Assembly: GCA_016721185.1 (NCBI GenBank)
Contig: JADKIP010000014.1
Coordinates: forward strand, 434,001 to 498,000
Source of the DNA: Candidatus Dechloromonas phosphorivorans
GTDB taxonomy: Bacteria > Pseudomonadota > Gammaproteobacteria > Burkholderiales > Rhodocyclaceae
Length of the DNA stretch: 64,000 nucleotides
Reading direction: 5' to 3'
Shown: one piece after another, positions 16,790 to 26,122 of the stretch
Numbering within the stretch: the first letter of the stretch is position 1
Layout: every line of letters starts with the position of its first letter
Position numbers and translations under genes: made by a program
The notes under the pieces: model-generated
Database searches by the model: none
What the model saw: the letters and a program-made list of their open reading frames with translations, nothing else
Told to the model about the DNA's origin: nothing

Positions 16790-17976
16790 TTGCCCGCCTC
16801 GGCCAGCGATTCGACGATCTTCAAGCGGCTGTTGGCAGAGATTTCTTTCGCGCTATGCACGATCACCTGCTCGCCACCGCTCAAGCCGTCGAGGATTTCG
16901 ACTTGGCCATCGAGGCTGCTCTGGCCGGTTTTGACGGCGACAAACTTTGCTTTGCCTTCCTGATAAAGCCAGACGCCGAGTTGATCATTCAGGCGTTTGA
17001 GGCTGGCATTGGGCACCACAAAACGGGCTTGAGTGGTCGGTAATTTCAGCGTGACCTCGGCCAATTCGCCGACCGAGATGCCAGTTGGCAAGGTGTCGAA
17101 AGCGATCTGGGCGATACGTTCTTCCGTCACGCTGTCGCTGACCAGATCAAGCCGGACAACTTTGCCGGCCAGCAGGCGGGAGGGGTTTGAGCGCAAGGCG
17201 ATCTCAGCCGGCAGACCCAACGCCAGTCCAGCCGAGCGGCCTTGGTCGAAACGGGTTTTGACCCACAGGCTGGCCGGTTCGATCAGTTTCAGGACAGCCT
17301 GACCAGCGACTACGGTCGAGCCGGGTTCGGCATCGCGCGTCGTGACGATGCCATCGGTCGGCGCGAGCAGACGAACATTTCCCCGTTGCTGGCGCAGGCC
17401 ATCACGTTCGGCGCCAAGGCGCAGGCTGTCCTGCCGGGCCGCTGCCAGATTGGCCTCGGCGGCACTGACGCCGGCCTGAGCGGAAACCGCTTCCTGTTGT
17501 TTGGCTTCAACGGCACTGCTGCTGACAAACCGCTTTTCACCCAAATCCTGATAGCGTTTGACGTTCATGCCGGCCAACTGGTTACGCGCCTGGGCATCGC
17601 GCCGCTGGGCATCGCTGGCGGCTATCGTGCTGCCGGCGCGGGCCAGCGACGCATCAAGGGCGGCGATCCGTTCATCCAGATCAACCGGGTCCATCTCGGC
17701 CAGCAACTGGCCGGCTTTGACCGTGTCGCCGACATCGACCAAGACCCTGAGTACGCGGCCGGCGGTGGTCGGGCCGATCAGGTAAGCGCGGCGGGCTTCG
17801 ATGGTGCCAATGCCGAACAGGGCCGGGGTCAATTTGCCCTCTTTTACCGGGTTGACCGTAACCTGCGTCGGCGCCAGCGGGCCGGCGCGGAGGACGACGA
17901 AGGCGAAGGCGAGCAGCAGGCCAAGCGCCAGCACAATGAGCCCGAAGCTGCGGCTACGGAAAATAGCAAGGTTCAT
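16786..17976 (-). CDS. HlyD-family periplasmic adaptor (membrane fusion protein)
   Basis: A 396-residue adaptor joining the inner-membrane ABC transporter to an outer-membrane channel. One N-terminal membrane anchor (GLIVLALGLLLAFAFVVLRA) is followed by a biotinyl-lipoyl-like half (VGDTVKAGQLLAEMDPVDLD). A coiled-coil hairpin, about residues 85-190, precedes the second lipoyl half (LLAPTDGIVTTRDAEPGSTV) and a beta-barrel/MP domain. No TolC-like gene is nearby, so an unlinked channel would be shared. It overlaps the TetR gene upstream and the permease gene downstream by 4 bases each. Confidence 0.9.
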   Translation of the reverse strand: MNLAIFRSRSFGLIVLALGLLLAFAFVVLRAGPLAPTQVTVNPVKEGKLTPALFGIGTIEARRAYLIGPTTAGRVLRVLVDVGDTVKAGQLLAEMDPVDLDERIAALDASLARAGSTIAASDAQRRDAQARNQLAGMNVKRYQDLGEKRFVSSSAVEAKQQEAVSAQAGVSAAEANLAAARQDSLRLGAERDGLRQQRGNVRLLAPTDGIVTTRDAEPGSTVVAGQAVLKLIEPASLWVKTRFDQGRSAGLALGLPAEIALRSNPSRLLAGKVVRLDLVSDSVTEERIAQIAFDTLPTGISVGELAEVTLKLPTTQARFVVPNASLKRLNDQLGVWLYQEGKAKFVAVKTGQSSLDGQVEILDGLSGGEQVIVHSAKEISANSRLKIVESLAEAGK

Positions 17977-18584
17977 CGCGTTCCCCGGATTGCGTTGAGA
18001 TAGAGCACGAAAACGCGCTCGGCGGCGGTTTTCATGTTCAGGGCGCCGTTGGCCAACATGGATTGCATGACCAGCCCCTGAACCGAGCCGATGAACAACA
18101 TCCCTGCCGCGCCTTTGTCGATCTCGGGATCGATCTGACCAGTCGCCTCAGCGTCATTGAGCAAGCGCGTCAACAACTGGCGATAAGCTTCCAGAATGCG
18201 CCAGACGCCGACTTTCACCGAGCTGTCATCGGGCTGCTGCAGTTCATTGAAAATCAGGCGCGGCACGCCGGGGTGTTGCGTCACAAAGCCGATATGCGCC
18301 ATGAACACGGCCTGCAAACCGGCAAGCGGGGTCGCAGCATTTTGCGCAGCGGCTTCCAGCGAGTCCAGCAGATTGCTTTCCACCCAGACGATGACGGCAA
18401 GCCAGATCGCATCCTTGTTCGGGAAGTGCCGGAAGATGGCGCCCTGGGTCAGGGATACCGCCCTGGCAATGTCGCCGGTCGTGATCTGGGCAGGGCTGCG
18501 CTCGGCGGCCAGCTTCAGTACCGCCGCGATAATTTCGGCCTGACGAGTCTCGGTCGAGAGACGAACCCGGGTTTGCTGTTGCAT
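17973..18584 (-). CDS. TetR-family repressor of the export operon
   Basis: A 203-residue repressor. The N-terminal helix-turn-helix is seen at ITTGDIARAVSLTQGAIFRH (about residues 35-54), the standard TetR pattern. The C-terminal ligand domain includes the QGLVMQSMLANG helix. It is the first gene of the operon and overlaps the adaptor gene by 4 bases, so it is probably autoregulated with the exporter. A 16-bp palindrome lies just upstream of its start. The ligand is unknown and may be the exported compound. Confidence 0.9.
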   Translation of the reverse strand: MQQQTRVRLSTETRQAEIIAAVLKLAAERSPAQITTGDIARAVSLTQGAIFRHFPNKDAIWLAVIVWVESNLLDSLEAAAQNAATPLAGLQAVFMAHIGFVTQHPGVPRLIFNELQQPDDSSVKVGVWRILEAYRQLLTRLLNDAEATGQIDPEIDKGAAGMLFIGSVQGLVMQSMLANGALNMKTAAERVFVLYLNAIRGTR

Positions 18585-18599
18585 GGCGCCTCGGCTATT

Positions 18600-18615
18600 A
18601 AGTAATTAATTGCTT
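18600..18615. promoter_or_regulatory. Candidate TetR operator palindrome
   Basis: AAGTAATTAATTGCTT is a 16-bp near-perfect palindrome (one mismatched pair) centred on AATTAATT, 16 bases upstream of the regulator's start codon. A related TAATTAAGC lies 15 bases farther on. The position is typical of an autoregulatory TetR site. Confidence 0.6.
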
Positions 18616-18839
18616 ACTATAATAGACGATTAATTAAGCGTTTTCTAATATTTATCGCTTCAGTTTGCGTTCAAGAAAATAGAGATACCGGCGTCGGGCA
18701 ACTCACGGCTAGCCGATTGCTGGCTGCGATGGGAATAAAGTCATCTCAACAATTGCTGCGACCATGAAAGCAACGGCTGGCCCCAGGACCATAGAAACTA
18801 TGGCTGGCCGTACGGTCAACCCGAAAAAATAGCGAATTT

Positions 18840-20012
18840 TCACCGCGCATCAAGCTTGAGATCCACCTCACTATTGCGATAAGGCAGATGCGTTGCCGCT
18901 TCGTCGGCATAGCTCAGAATGCCGCCCTGTTGCCGCGACAGATGCTGGCCGATCAGTTGCCGCATTCGGTCATCGGCAATCCAGTGGCAGGATCGAACGA
19001 TGGTTGGCTCGAAGCCGCGCGCCACCTTGTGCTCGCCACCGGCACCGGGCTCGAAGGTGGACAGGCCTTCGCGCAGGCAGTAGGCAATGCCCTGATAAAA
19101 GCAGAGTTCGAAGTGCAGGCTATGGTACTGGCCGCTGGTTCCCCAGTAGCGCCCATACAAGGTGTCGTCGCTACGAAAGCAGATGGAAATGGCGACCGGT
19201 TTTGTTGCATCACGGGCAATGAAAACCACCATCCGGCGGCCCAGCGTTGAGCCCAGTTCGGCAAAGCAGGCCGGTGAAAATGCGGCGTAATTGCCGAACT
19301 TGTCGAAGGTGGCGGCATAAAGTTGATGCAGTTCTGGCCATTCATCGGGTGTGATTTCGTTGCCGTGGCGAACCTCGATTTGCAGGCCGCTCTCGCTCAC
19401 CTTGCGCCGTTCCGCCCGGACCTTGCGGCGCCGCTCGGCAGAAAAGGCGCCGAGGAAGCCATCGAAGTCACCGAAACCGCGATCCCGCCACTGAAACTGA
19501 ACGTCATGGCTGACCAGAAAGCCGTTGGTGCGAAACAGCTCAACTTCATCATCGGCGGGCAGAGCAATGTGCCAGGAAGAAAGCTGGTTCGCCGCCACCA
19601 TTTCCTGGCCGGTCTCGATCAGGCTTTGCTGGATAGCGGGGGCGTCCTCTCCCGCCGCCACCAGCAATCTCGGCCCTTTGGCGGGCGTGTGCGGTACTGC
19701 GGTCAACAGCTTCGGGTAATAGGTTTTGCCCAGTTGCTCATAAGCCGCGGCCCACGACCAGTCACGGACAAAGTCGCCATGTGAATTCAGCTTGACGTAG
19801 GTCGGTGCGATACCCAGCACCGCGCCGTTTTCGCCGCTGGCCAGCAGATGGTTGGCCAGCCAGCCGCAGGCCGGACCGGCGGTTTCATGGTCCTCAAGAA
19901 TGCCGAAAAAGTCGGCGTTGAGAAACGGATGCTGGCCGGGCGACAGACGTGCCCAGTCGCCAGACTCGATCTCTCGGGCGGCGCTGACGGCGGTGATGGA
20001 AATTGGCGGCAT
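18840..20012 (-). CDS. FemAB/GNAT-like acyltransferase, DUF482 family
   Basis: A 390-residue protein of the DUF482 (PF04339) group in the GNAT fold superfamily, often labelled peptidogalycan biosynthesis protein. Family segments are visible: HPFLNADFFGILEDHETAGP near the N-terminus, FSAERRRKVRAERRKV near residue 190, and the C-terminal run LYGRYWGTSGQYHSLHFELC followed by GLSTFEPGAGGEHKVARGFEP. Members presumably transfer an acyl or aminoacyl group, but the substrate is not known. It stands alone, with 255 bp to the TetR gene and more than 500 bp of non-coding DNA before it. Confidence 0.87.
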   Translation of the reverse strand: MPPISITAVSAAREIESGDWARLSPGQHPFLNADFFGILEDHETAGPACGWLANHLLASGENGAVLGIAPTYVKLNSHGDFVRDWSWAAAYEQLGKTYYPKLLTAVPHTPAKGPRLLVAAGEDAPAIQQSLIETGQEMVAANQLSSWHIALPADDEVELFRTNGFLVSHDVQFQWRDRGFGDFDGFLGAFSAERRRKVRAERRKVSESGLQIEVRHGNEITPDEWPELHQLYAATFDKFGNYAAFSPACFAELGSTLGRRMVVFIARDATKPVAISICFRSDDTLYGRYWGTSGQYHSLHFELCFYQGIAYCLREGLSTFEPGAGGEHKVARGFEPTIVRSCHWIADDRMRQLIGQHLSRQQGGILSYADEAATHLPYRNSEVDLKLDAR

Positions 20013-20530
20013 TGAGGCAGGCTTGGAGAAGCGACGGGAGTCAGAGTGTACGGGTGGTCGTCGGTTCCACGGGGTGGCCTATATGATTAAAAAATATGCC
20101 GGCCCACGTGCCCATCACTGAAGATCAGTAGAATTTTGATCAAAAACTGGGTGATCCAGAACCGCAGTGTCCCGCTTCACAGGGGAATGAGGGGGCAAAT
20201 GGTCAACTTACCAATGGTAAAGGTCCTGAAGCACCGGCGATGTAGGTCAAGGGCAGCTTGTGACCCACTCCGGCTGTTCAAGGCAGCCTTGTTTCAACGG
20301 CATGTATTTGAGTAAAACTGTCGCCCAGTGTGGCTGCTCGGGGGCGGCAGATCGTAGGGTGGCTGCTTGCCCGTTGATCCGACGTTTCTATTTTGGCCAC
20401 TTTTTCGGTCAACCTTAGCTCTCCCCTGCGTCGTCCGATTCCGCGACTACAATGCCGCCAGTGACGTCGAGGTAGGTTGCGCTTGACTTCGTTTTCGTCG
20501 GTACAGAGGCGCTGCCTTGGGGATGCTTGC
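20013..20530. other. Non-coding region upstream of two divergent genes
   Basis: About 520 bp between divergent starts. I see no gene in it; the 191-codon minus-strand ORF that crosses it is mainly a shadow of the outer-membrane protein gene. The central part (20110-20280) holds short words such as GATCAGTAGAATTTTGATC that look like degenerate mobile-element ends, but no complete element, terminator or clear promoter is evident. Confidence 0.5.
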
Positions 20531-21151
20531 ATGTTTTTGTTACGAAACGGTTTTTCCTGGGTGACTTGCTTGGCGTTGTCGCTGTTGCCGGCTATCGCTT
20601 GTGCCGACCGGTCCGATACTGGCAAGACCAAGCTGGGTATTGAATTCGAACTGGAACAAGGCGCGGGTAATGCATGGCAGAGCCGAAGCCTGACCCTGGT
20701 GCCCGGCATTAATCTGGACAATCGCTGGATCAGCATGGTCGAGTTGCTGCTCGAAGGCGCTCGCGAGCACGACGAGCAGACCGGTGAGCGCGCCAGCGAA
20801 CGCAAGCTTGGCGTGCGGGTGCGCCATGAGTTTCCGCTCACCGTGGCAGCCAAGATTGTGTTGCGCGGGCTGCTGGGCCATGCCTGGCAGGGCGACGAGA
20901 AATTCGCTTATTACTACGTCGAACCGAGCTTCAAGTACGCCTTCAAACACTTTGAGATGATGGTCGGCTACCGTCTGGTGCATGGCATAGATGCGGGCAA
21001 GGAGCATGACCTGCACAAGTTCCGACTGGGGCCGAGCATAGACCTGACGGAGCGCAGCGAAATCGAGTTTCGTTGGGCGCGGAGCTGGAGCGTGCATACG
21101 GGACAGCATGTCAGCGACGCGTACATGGTTGAGTACAGTAGGCAATTCTGA
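20531..21151 (+). CDS. Predicted outer-membrane beta-barrel protein of unknown function
   Basis: A 206-residue exported protein. ATG 20531 gives a proper signal peptide (MFLLRNGFSWVTCLALSLLP then AIACA, cleavage near residue 24); the frame extends 54 bases upstream but that leader would not be exported. The mature part has alternating amphipathic strands (KTKLGIEFELEQG, WISMVELLLEGA, ASERKLGVRVRHEF, FEMMVGYRLVHG) and ends in Phe (YSRQF), the outer-membrane assembly signature. The length suits an 8-10-strand barrel. I recognise no named family. It is monocistronic. Confidence 0.7.
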   Translation: MFLLRNGFSWVTCLALSLLPAIACADRSDTGKTKLGIEFELEQGAGNAWQSRSLTLVPGINLDNRWISMVELLLEGAREHDEQTGERASERKLGVRVRHEFPLTVAAKIVLRGLLGHAWQGDEKFAYYYVEPSFKYAFKHFEMMVGYRLVHGIDAGKEHDLHKFRLGPSIDLTERSEIEFRWARSWSVHTGQHVSDAYMVEYSRQF

Positions 21152-21386
21152 GGGCGGGGCTTTTCTGGCGCCATCCCGTCCTGAATTTCGTTTTTGGCTA
21201 TTTTCACCGGATTAGACCGAACGGCGGTAATGCGATGTTCAGCTATCGTTCGTGCAGCAAGTGGTCAATGACCGTTCAAACTGACGCACTGGCCATCAGG
21301 TCGGTTCCAGAGTGAAGCGGCCATTCAAATGATCGCTCTATCGGCGGAATGACTGGATGCTCCTGGCCGTATGCCGCTACTGAAGG

Positions 21387-21746
21387 TTATCCAGTTTCAG
21401 TGATGCCGACACCTGAATGGTCAGGCAGAACACTCGAGGCTACCTGATCTATCAGCACGATCGAATCATTCGATATCGGTTGATCGACAACCAGCTTGGC
21501 TGCGTAGCGGCGCTTTTCGGGGGCGCTGAGTTGCTTGATCCTGTGTTCTGCTTTCGACGCTGATGAGCGGTCGGGATGGGTCTCGAATCCGAGCAGTCTG
21601 GCGGGTGGGTGTGAGCGTGTATAGCGTGCGCCGCTGCCGTCCTTGTGGGCTGCGTAGCGGGCGTCGAGGTCGACGGTGATGCCGGTGTAGATGCTGCCGT
21701 CGACGCACTCGATCAGGTAGAGATACCAGGGTTTGGCGGCTTTCAT
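21387..21746 (-). CDS. GIY-YIG nuclease-domain protein
   Basis: A 119-residue small nuclease-fold protein of the UPF0213/YhbQ type. The GIY-YIG motif appears as YLYLIECVDGSIYTGIT near residues 8-24. The Arg and Glu positions follow in LDARYAAHKDGSGARYTRSH and SKAEHRIKQLS. Homologues often end near AKLV, so the last 30 residues here are an extension. It overlaps the CIA30 gene by 4 bases on the same strand. The biological substrate of this group is uncertain. Confidence 0.87.
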   Translation of the reverse strand: MKAAKPWYLYLIECVDGSIYTGITVDLDARYAAHKDGSGARYTRSHPPARLLGFETHPDRSSASKAEHRIKQLSAPEKRRYAAKLVVDQPISNDSIVLIDQVASSVLPDHSGVGITETG

Positions 21747-22240
21747 TCAAAGCCGATCGAACGTATCGCCAGCGCGAAAGGCCCGGCCTGGCGGTCGGCG
21801 ATCATCAGGCCGATTTGCTGCAGGCGTGCCGGGTCAAATGGTGGTGCGCCCGGGACGCGTCGACCGCGATAACTGGGTTGGAAGTCGGTGAGCGGCAGGC
21901 TGAGTTGGGTCCAGAGATGCGCCGGTGCTTCAAAGACCGCCTGATAGTTCACGCCGTCAAAGCTGTTGTCGGTGCGCAAGTTGAGTTTGTAGCGTTTGCC
22001 ATCACCATAGACCTCAAGCCGGCAAAGGTGCGTTCCCGGTGCGTTGCTATCAAGCATCGGTGACCGAACCGAGGCGAAGCCGCCGTTGTGCTCAAGCGAG
22101 ACAATGCCGCTAAAAATGGCATGGCCTGCCGGGTCATGCTGGAGTTGGCTGCGGGAAACGCCACCCATAACGGCATCGTCAATGGCCGACCAGCGGGCGA
22201 CTGCGGCGGCAGATGCAAAATCGATCAAGGGGCGGCTCAT
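21743..22240 (-). CDS. CIA30-family protein
   Basis: A 165-residue protein of the CIA30 family (complex I intermediate-associated protein 30, PF08547), a galactose-binding-like beta sandwich. Family features are WSAIDDAVMGGVSRSQL near the N-terminus, the segment GTHLCRLEVYGDGKRYKLNLRT, and the final LQQIGLMIADRQAGPFALAI. ATG 22240 gives this start; the frame is open for another 200 bases upstream without homologous sequence. Bacterial members have no established role. It is translationally coupled to the GIY-YIG gene. Confidence 0.87.
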   Translation of the reverse strand: MSRPLIDFASAAAVARWSAIDDAVMGGVSRSQLQHDPAGHAIFSGIVSLEHNGGFASVRSPMLDSNAPGTHLCRLEVYGDGKRYKLNLRTDNSFDGVNYQAVFEAPAHLWTQLSLPLTDFQPSYRGRRVPGAPPFDPARLQQIGLMIADRQAGPFALAIRSIGFE

Positions 22241-22305
22241 CACTGTATTGTCCCGGTTCAGTGCGGGGCTGGCAATGACGCCGAGTCGTGTTGGTCGTGC
22301 TGGAA

Positions 22306-23244
22306 TTACTCGGCTTCGACGCGATTGCGGCCGGCTTCCTTGGCGCGATAAAGCAGGGTATCGGCTTGTCGGAAGAGCGATCCAACCTGGCCGCTGGCGG
22401 GGACGGCGCAAACGGCACCAACCGAGATGGTGACGACGCCCCAATGGGTGTTTTCCTTGTGGGGCAGTTGCAGGGCTGCAATGTTTTCAACCAGCGTAGC
22501 GGCTAGTCCGAAATGCACGCCATGGGATGTTTCCGGAATGACCACGCAAAACTCCTCGCCGCCATAACGGGCCACAAAAGCGCCGGATGCCACCTTGTCG
22601 TCTTTGGTTTCTTGCACGGTCTTTCCCAATGAGTGGGCGATGGCGCGCAGACAATCGTCGCCGCCAAGGTGGCCATAGTGATCGTTGTATTTTTTGAAAT
22701 TATCGACGTCGATCATCAGGATGCTGAAGGGTTTTGCTGTGCGGGTCGCATCGTCCCAGAGTTGGTCGATGCGCATGTCGAGCGCGCGTCGATTGAGCAG
22801 CCCGGTCAGACCGTCACGATTCGCCTGGTCCTGCAATTTTGTGTTGGCCTGAGCCAGTCTGGCGCGCATGGCAGCGATGCGCGACATCGCTTTCATCTTG
22901 GCTTGCAGCACGCTTTCCGGTGCCATCTTGGAAATAAAATCATCGCCACCCGCCTCGATCGCCGTCACCACATTGGTGGCCGTGTCGGTGGCGGTGACAA
23001 AAATAATCGGTGTCCAGGCCCAGGGTTCATGGCCTTCAAGGGCGCGGATACGTGTTGTGGTTTCGAAGCCGTTCATGCCCGGCATCTCGATATCCATCAG
23101 AATCAGATCAAACCGGGTGTGCTGAAAATGCTTGATGGCTGCTGGCCCGTCGGCAGCATGCGTGACCTCGTAGCCGAACGATTCAAGGCGCGCCGTCGTC
23201 ATCATGGCGACTGCTTTCGAGTCATCTACCAGCAAAATTTTCAC
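22306..23244 (-). CDS. Response regulator with GGDEF diguanylate cyclase output
   Basis: A 312-residue two-domain protein. The receiver domain (about residues 1-120) has the acidic pair DD at 7-8, phospho-acceptor Asp51 in LILMDIEMPGMNG, Thr84 and Lys106. After a coiled-coil linker (ARLAQANTKLQDQ) the GGDEF domain has GLTGLLNRRAL, a DVDNFKKYND metal site and an active-site GGEEF, so cyclic-di-GMP synthesis is expected. The RxxD inhibitory site that normally lies five residues ahead of GGEEF is absent, so product feedback is probably lost. No sensor kinase is adjacent. Confidence 0.92.
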   Translation of the reverse strand: MKILLVDDSKAVAMMTTARLESFGYEVTHAADGPAAIKHFQHTRFDLILMDIEMPGMNGFETTTRIRALEGHEPWAWTPIIFVTATDTATNVVTAIEAGGDDFISKMAPESVLQAKMKAMSRIAAMRARLAQANTKLQDQANRDGLTGLLNRRALDMRIDQLWDDATRTAKPFSILMIDVDNFKKYNDHYGHLGGDDCLRAIAHSLGKTVQETKDDKVASGAFVARYGGEEFCVVIPETSHGVHFGLAATLVENIAALQLPHKENTHWGVVTISVGAVCAVPASGQVGSLFRQADTLLYRAKEAGRNRVEAE

Positions 23245-23327
23245 TTTGGAATCCGTCTATTGTTATGTGAATTCAATGGACGCGCATATTAATCCCAATT
23301 GACGGGATATAACCAAAGGCATAGTGC

Positions 23328-25015
23328 CTACTCCAGATGCTCCACCATCAGTTGAGTGGTCTCCACCCCCATGTATTCGTTGATCGCCAGTCGGTAAGCA
23401 ACGCGGGTCGTGTGGCCGGGCTGGGTGCTGAAGTTGAACTGAATGGCGTCGATGCGGGTGCCGCCTTTGCGCAGGCGCAGCTTGAGGTGTTTTTCCTTCA
23501 AGACCCGCTGTTGCTCGACTTCGAATTCATCCATGAACAGCGGCGCCGGAAAGCCCTGGCCCCAGATTTCATTTTCGAGCAGGCGGGCGGTTTCCAGCGA
23601 GAAGTAGGCGCCTTCCAGATTGCCATCGGTTTCCAGCGTGCGGGTCAGATCAGCCGGGGCGAGCAGTTCGGCGGCGACCTGGGCGAAGCTTTCGCGGAAT
23701 TTTTCGAAATTTTCAGCGTTGACCGTAGCACCGGCCGCCATGGCGTGGCCGCCGAAGCGGATGAGCAGGCCGGGGCTGCGCTTGGCGACGAGGTCGAGTG
23801 CATCGCGCAAATGCAGGCCGGGAATCGAGCGGCCGGAACCTTTGATGATGCCGCCTTCGCCGGGGGCAAAGGCGAAAACCGGGCGGTGCAGCTTGTCCTT
23901 GATGCGCGAGGCGAGAATGCCGACGACGCCCTCGTGCCACTCGGGGTCGAAGAGGGCGATGCCGGGGCGGCATCGTTGGCGTCAATTGATTCGAGCAGGA
24001 TCAGCGCCTGTTCCTGCATGCCCGATTCGATTTCGCGGCGTTCGCGGTTGAGCGCGTCGAGTTGCTGGGCGATGCTCAGGGCCCGGCTGGGGTCTTCGGT
24101 GAGCAGGCATTCGACGCCGAGGCGCATGTCGGCCAGCCGGCCGGCGGCATTGAGGCGGGGGCCAAGGATGAAGCCGAGGTCCATCGCCGTCGCTTTTTTC
24201 GGGTCACGGCCGGCGGCCTTGAACAGCGCGGCGAGGCCGGGTTGCAACTGGCCGGCGCGCATCCGCTTCAAGCCCTGGCTGACCAGGATGCGGTTGTTGC
24301 GGTCGAGCTTGACGACGTCGGCGACGGTGCCGAGGGCGACCAGATCGAGCAGGCTGGCGAAGTTGGGTTCGGGACGTTCGGCAAAGAAGCCACGCTCGCG
24401 CAGTTCGGCGCGCAGGGCGAGCATGACGTAGAACATGACGCCGACACCGGCGATGCACTTGGACGGGAAATCGCAGCCCGGCTGATTGGGATTGACGATG
24501 CAATCCGCCTCGGGCAGCGTTTCGCCCGGCAGATGGTGGTCGGTGATCAGCGTCGCGATACCGAGTTCCCGGGCGCGGTCGACGCCTTCAATACTGGCAA
24601 TGCCGTTGTCGACCGTGATGATCAGGTCGGGTGACTGCTGGGCGGCGACATCGACGATTTCCGGCGACAGCCCATAACCGAGCTTGAAGCGGTCGGGCAG
24701 CAGGAAATCGACATCGGCGCCGAGCATTTTTAGCGCACGGACACCGACGGCCGTGGCGGTAGCGCCGTCGCAATCGTAGTCGCCGATGATCAGCATCTTT
24801 GCCTCGGCTTCGATGGCGTCGGCGAGAATTTGCGCGGCAGCGCTGGCATTGGTAAGCGCGGTCGGCGGGATCAGTGACTTCAGTTCGTAATCAAGTTCCG
24901 TTTTGTCCTTGACGCCACGGGCGGCGTAAAGACGCGCCAGCAGCGGGTGCATGCCTTGTTGCTCCAGCTGCCAGACAGCGCGCTGCGGGGAATTGCGGGT
25001 GACGATATGGGTCAT
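23328..25015 (-). CDS. recJ: Single-strand-specific 5'-3' exonuclease RecJ, frameshifted
   Basis: Degrades 5' ended single-stranded DNA in RecF-pathway and mismatch repair. The repaired length is about 562 residues, normal for RecJ. Catalytic motifs are present: GDYDCDGATA near residue 75, DNGIA, the DHH motif in TDHHLPGE near residue 160, and the DHHA1 element GGHAMAAG in the second fragment. The frame breaks at the G-run 23964-23967 (C-run in the gene); one additional base restores ANDAAPGIALFDPEWHEG. The start overlaps the stop of the RpfE-type gene by 4 bases (ATGA). Confidence 0.92.
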
Positions 25016-26049
25016 TTTTTAGCCTGGTCGGCAAGTTGCTGGGCAATCGCGGTGACCGGCTGGCCTTTTTTCCAGAATTTCCAGCGTTCGCCGGCAGTCA
25101 GCGTGTAGTGCAACTGGCCGTAGATGGTCGGGGCGATCAGATCGATGCGGTCGACCTTGCCGCCGAGGGCTTTTTTGAGCGGTATGAAGTAGTCGGTTTC
25201 AAGTTTTTCAAAAGCCTGACGCCAGCCCTCACCGTTTTCGTAGAGAACGCATTGCAGTAGTTGGTCGAGCACCAGCAGCGGCGAATCGCCGCCGGCTGAA
25301 AGCACCGCGCTCAGGTTTTCAGCCGGGGCGTGCAACGGGATATCAAAGCGATGGGCGAGGCCGGTGGCGAGCGGGTTGTCGGTCCAGATGCTGGAGAATT
25401 TTGTGGTCGGTGAAAGGCTTGTTTCTCCCATTTCACCGCCGCCCCACAACCACATACTGTTGACTGCCGGCTTGCCTTCAGCCTGGCGGCGCTCATTGAC
25501 CGGGTGGCCATGCAGGAACATTTGCACTTCATTGAGCCAGCGGGTCAGCGTCGAATCACCCTTGGGCAGTTCGCTGTCCACGCGGCGACCGGCGACGGCG
25601 GAAATTGGCGCTGCAGCGTGGTTGACCGCAGCATTCAGGCGCAAATACCAGCGTTTGGCGCTGGCGGCGTGAAACTGGCCGATGTCGGCAAATTCGGCAT
25701 TGAGCGATTCAATAATCGCCAAGGCTTCATTATCGTCCAGCTCAAAGGCGCCGGCATCGGCAAGGATGATGCGTTCCTGGTGGAAACGCAGGTGCACCGG
25801 GTCGGCGCATAGCCAGTGGCCGCTGCGGGCGTCGTCGTTACCTTCACCGAGCAGGCGCAGGGCGCCGAGCGGAGCCGGGTTGAGGCCAAAGCAGTCAGCC
25901 AGCGCGCTTTCAAACGGGTGGCGCGGCTTCTGTTCGCAGGTGGCGTGGGCCAGCAGCCATTCAAAGCCGGGAGCGCTGAGTTTGCCAAGGGTGAATTGGT
26001 CGGCCGGTTCGGGCCAGATGAGTTCGGGGACGAGCAGAGTCAGGCGCAC
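25012..26049 (-). CDS. RpfE-type / phosphoglycerate-mutase-like conserved protein
   Basis: A protein of about 345 residues matching the group annotated in Beta- and Gammaproteobacteria as RpfE-type regulatory protein or phosphoglycerate mutase-like. Recognisable pieces are RLTLLVPELIWPEP at the start, the LCADPVHLRFHQERIILAD block near residue 80, SMWLWGGGEMG in the middle and the C-terminal KFWKKGQPV. The function is not established. GTG 26049 is chosen because homologues start just before RLTLLVPEL; the frame is open to 26109, close to the divergent lolC start. Pairing with recJ is also known from the Xanthomonas rpf region. Confidence 0.75.
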   Translation of the reverse strand: MRLTLLVPELIWPEPADQFTLGKLSAPGFEWLLAHATCEQKPRHPFESALADCFGLNPAPLGALRLLGEGNDDARSGHWLCADPVHLRFHQERIILADAGAFELDDNEALAIIESLNAEFADIGQFHAASAKRWYLRLNAAVNHAAAPISAVAGRRVDSELPKGDSTLTRWLNEVQMFLHGHPVNERRQAEGKPAVNSMWLWGGGEMGETSLSPTTKFSSIWTDNPLATGLAHRFDIPLHAPAENLSAVLSAGGDSPLLVLDQLLQCVLYENGEGWRQAFEKLETDYFIPLKKALGGKVDRIDLIAPTIYGQLHYTLTAGERWKFWKKGQPVTAIAQQLADQAKK

Positions 26050-26122
26050 GGGGGCTGTGTCTTGCTGGGGTGGGGAAGGCCGAAGAGTGTACCATAGCGT
26101 TTTTCTCAACTACTCCTCCTGC

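Noticed and set aside
15542..16963. A 473-codon open frame on the plus strand.
   Set aside because: Antisense to the exporter permease and adaptor genes, which carry clear family motifs. Low-complexity Asp, Gly and Arg-rich product.
20110..20280. A possible degenerate IS21-like or other mobile-element end between the acyltransferase and the outer-membrane protein.
   Set aside because: Only short suggestive words are present, with no transposase fragment, inverted repeats or target duplication.
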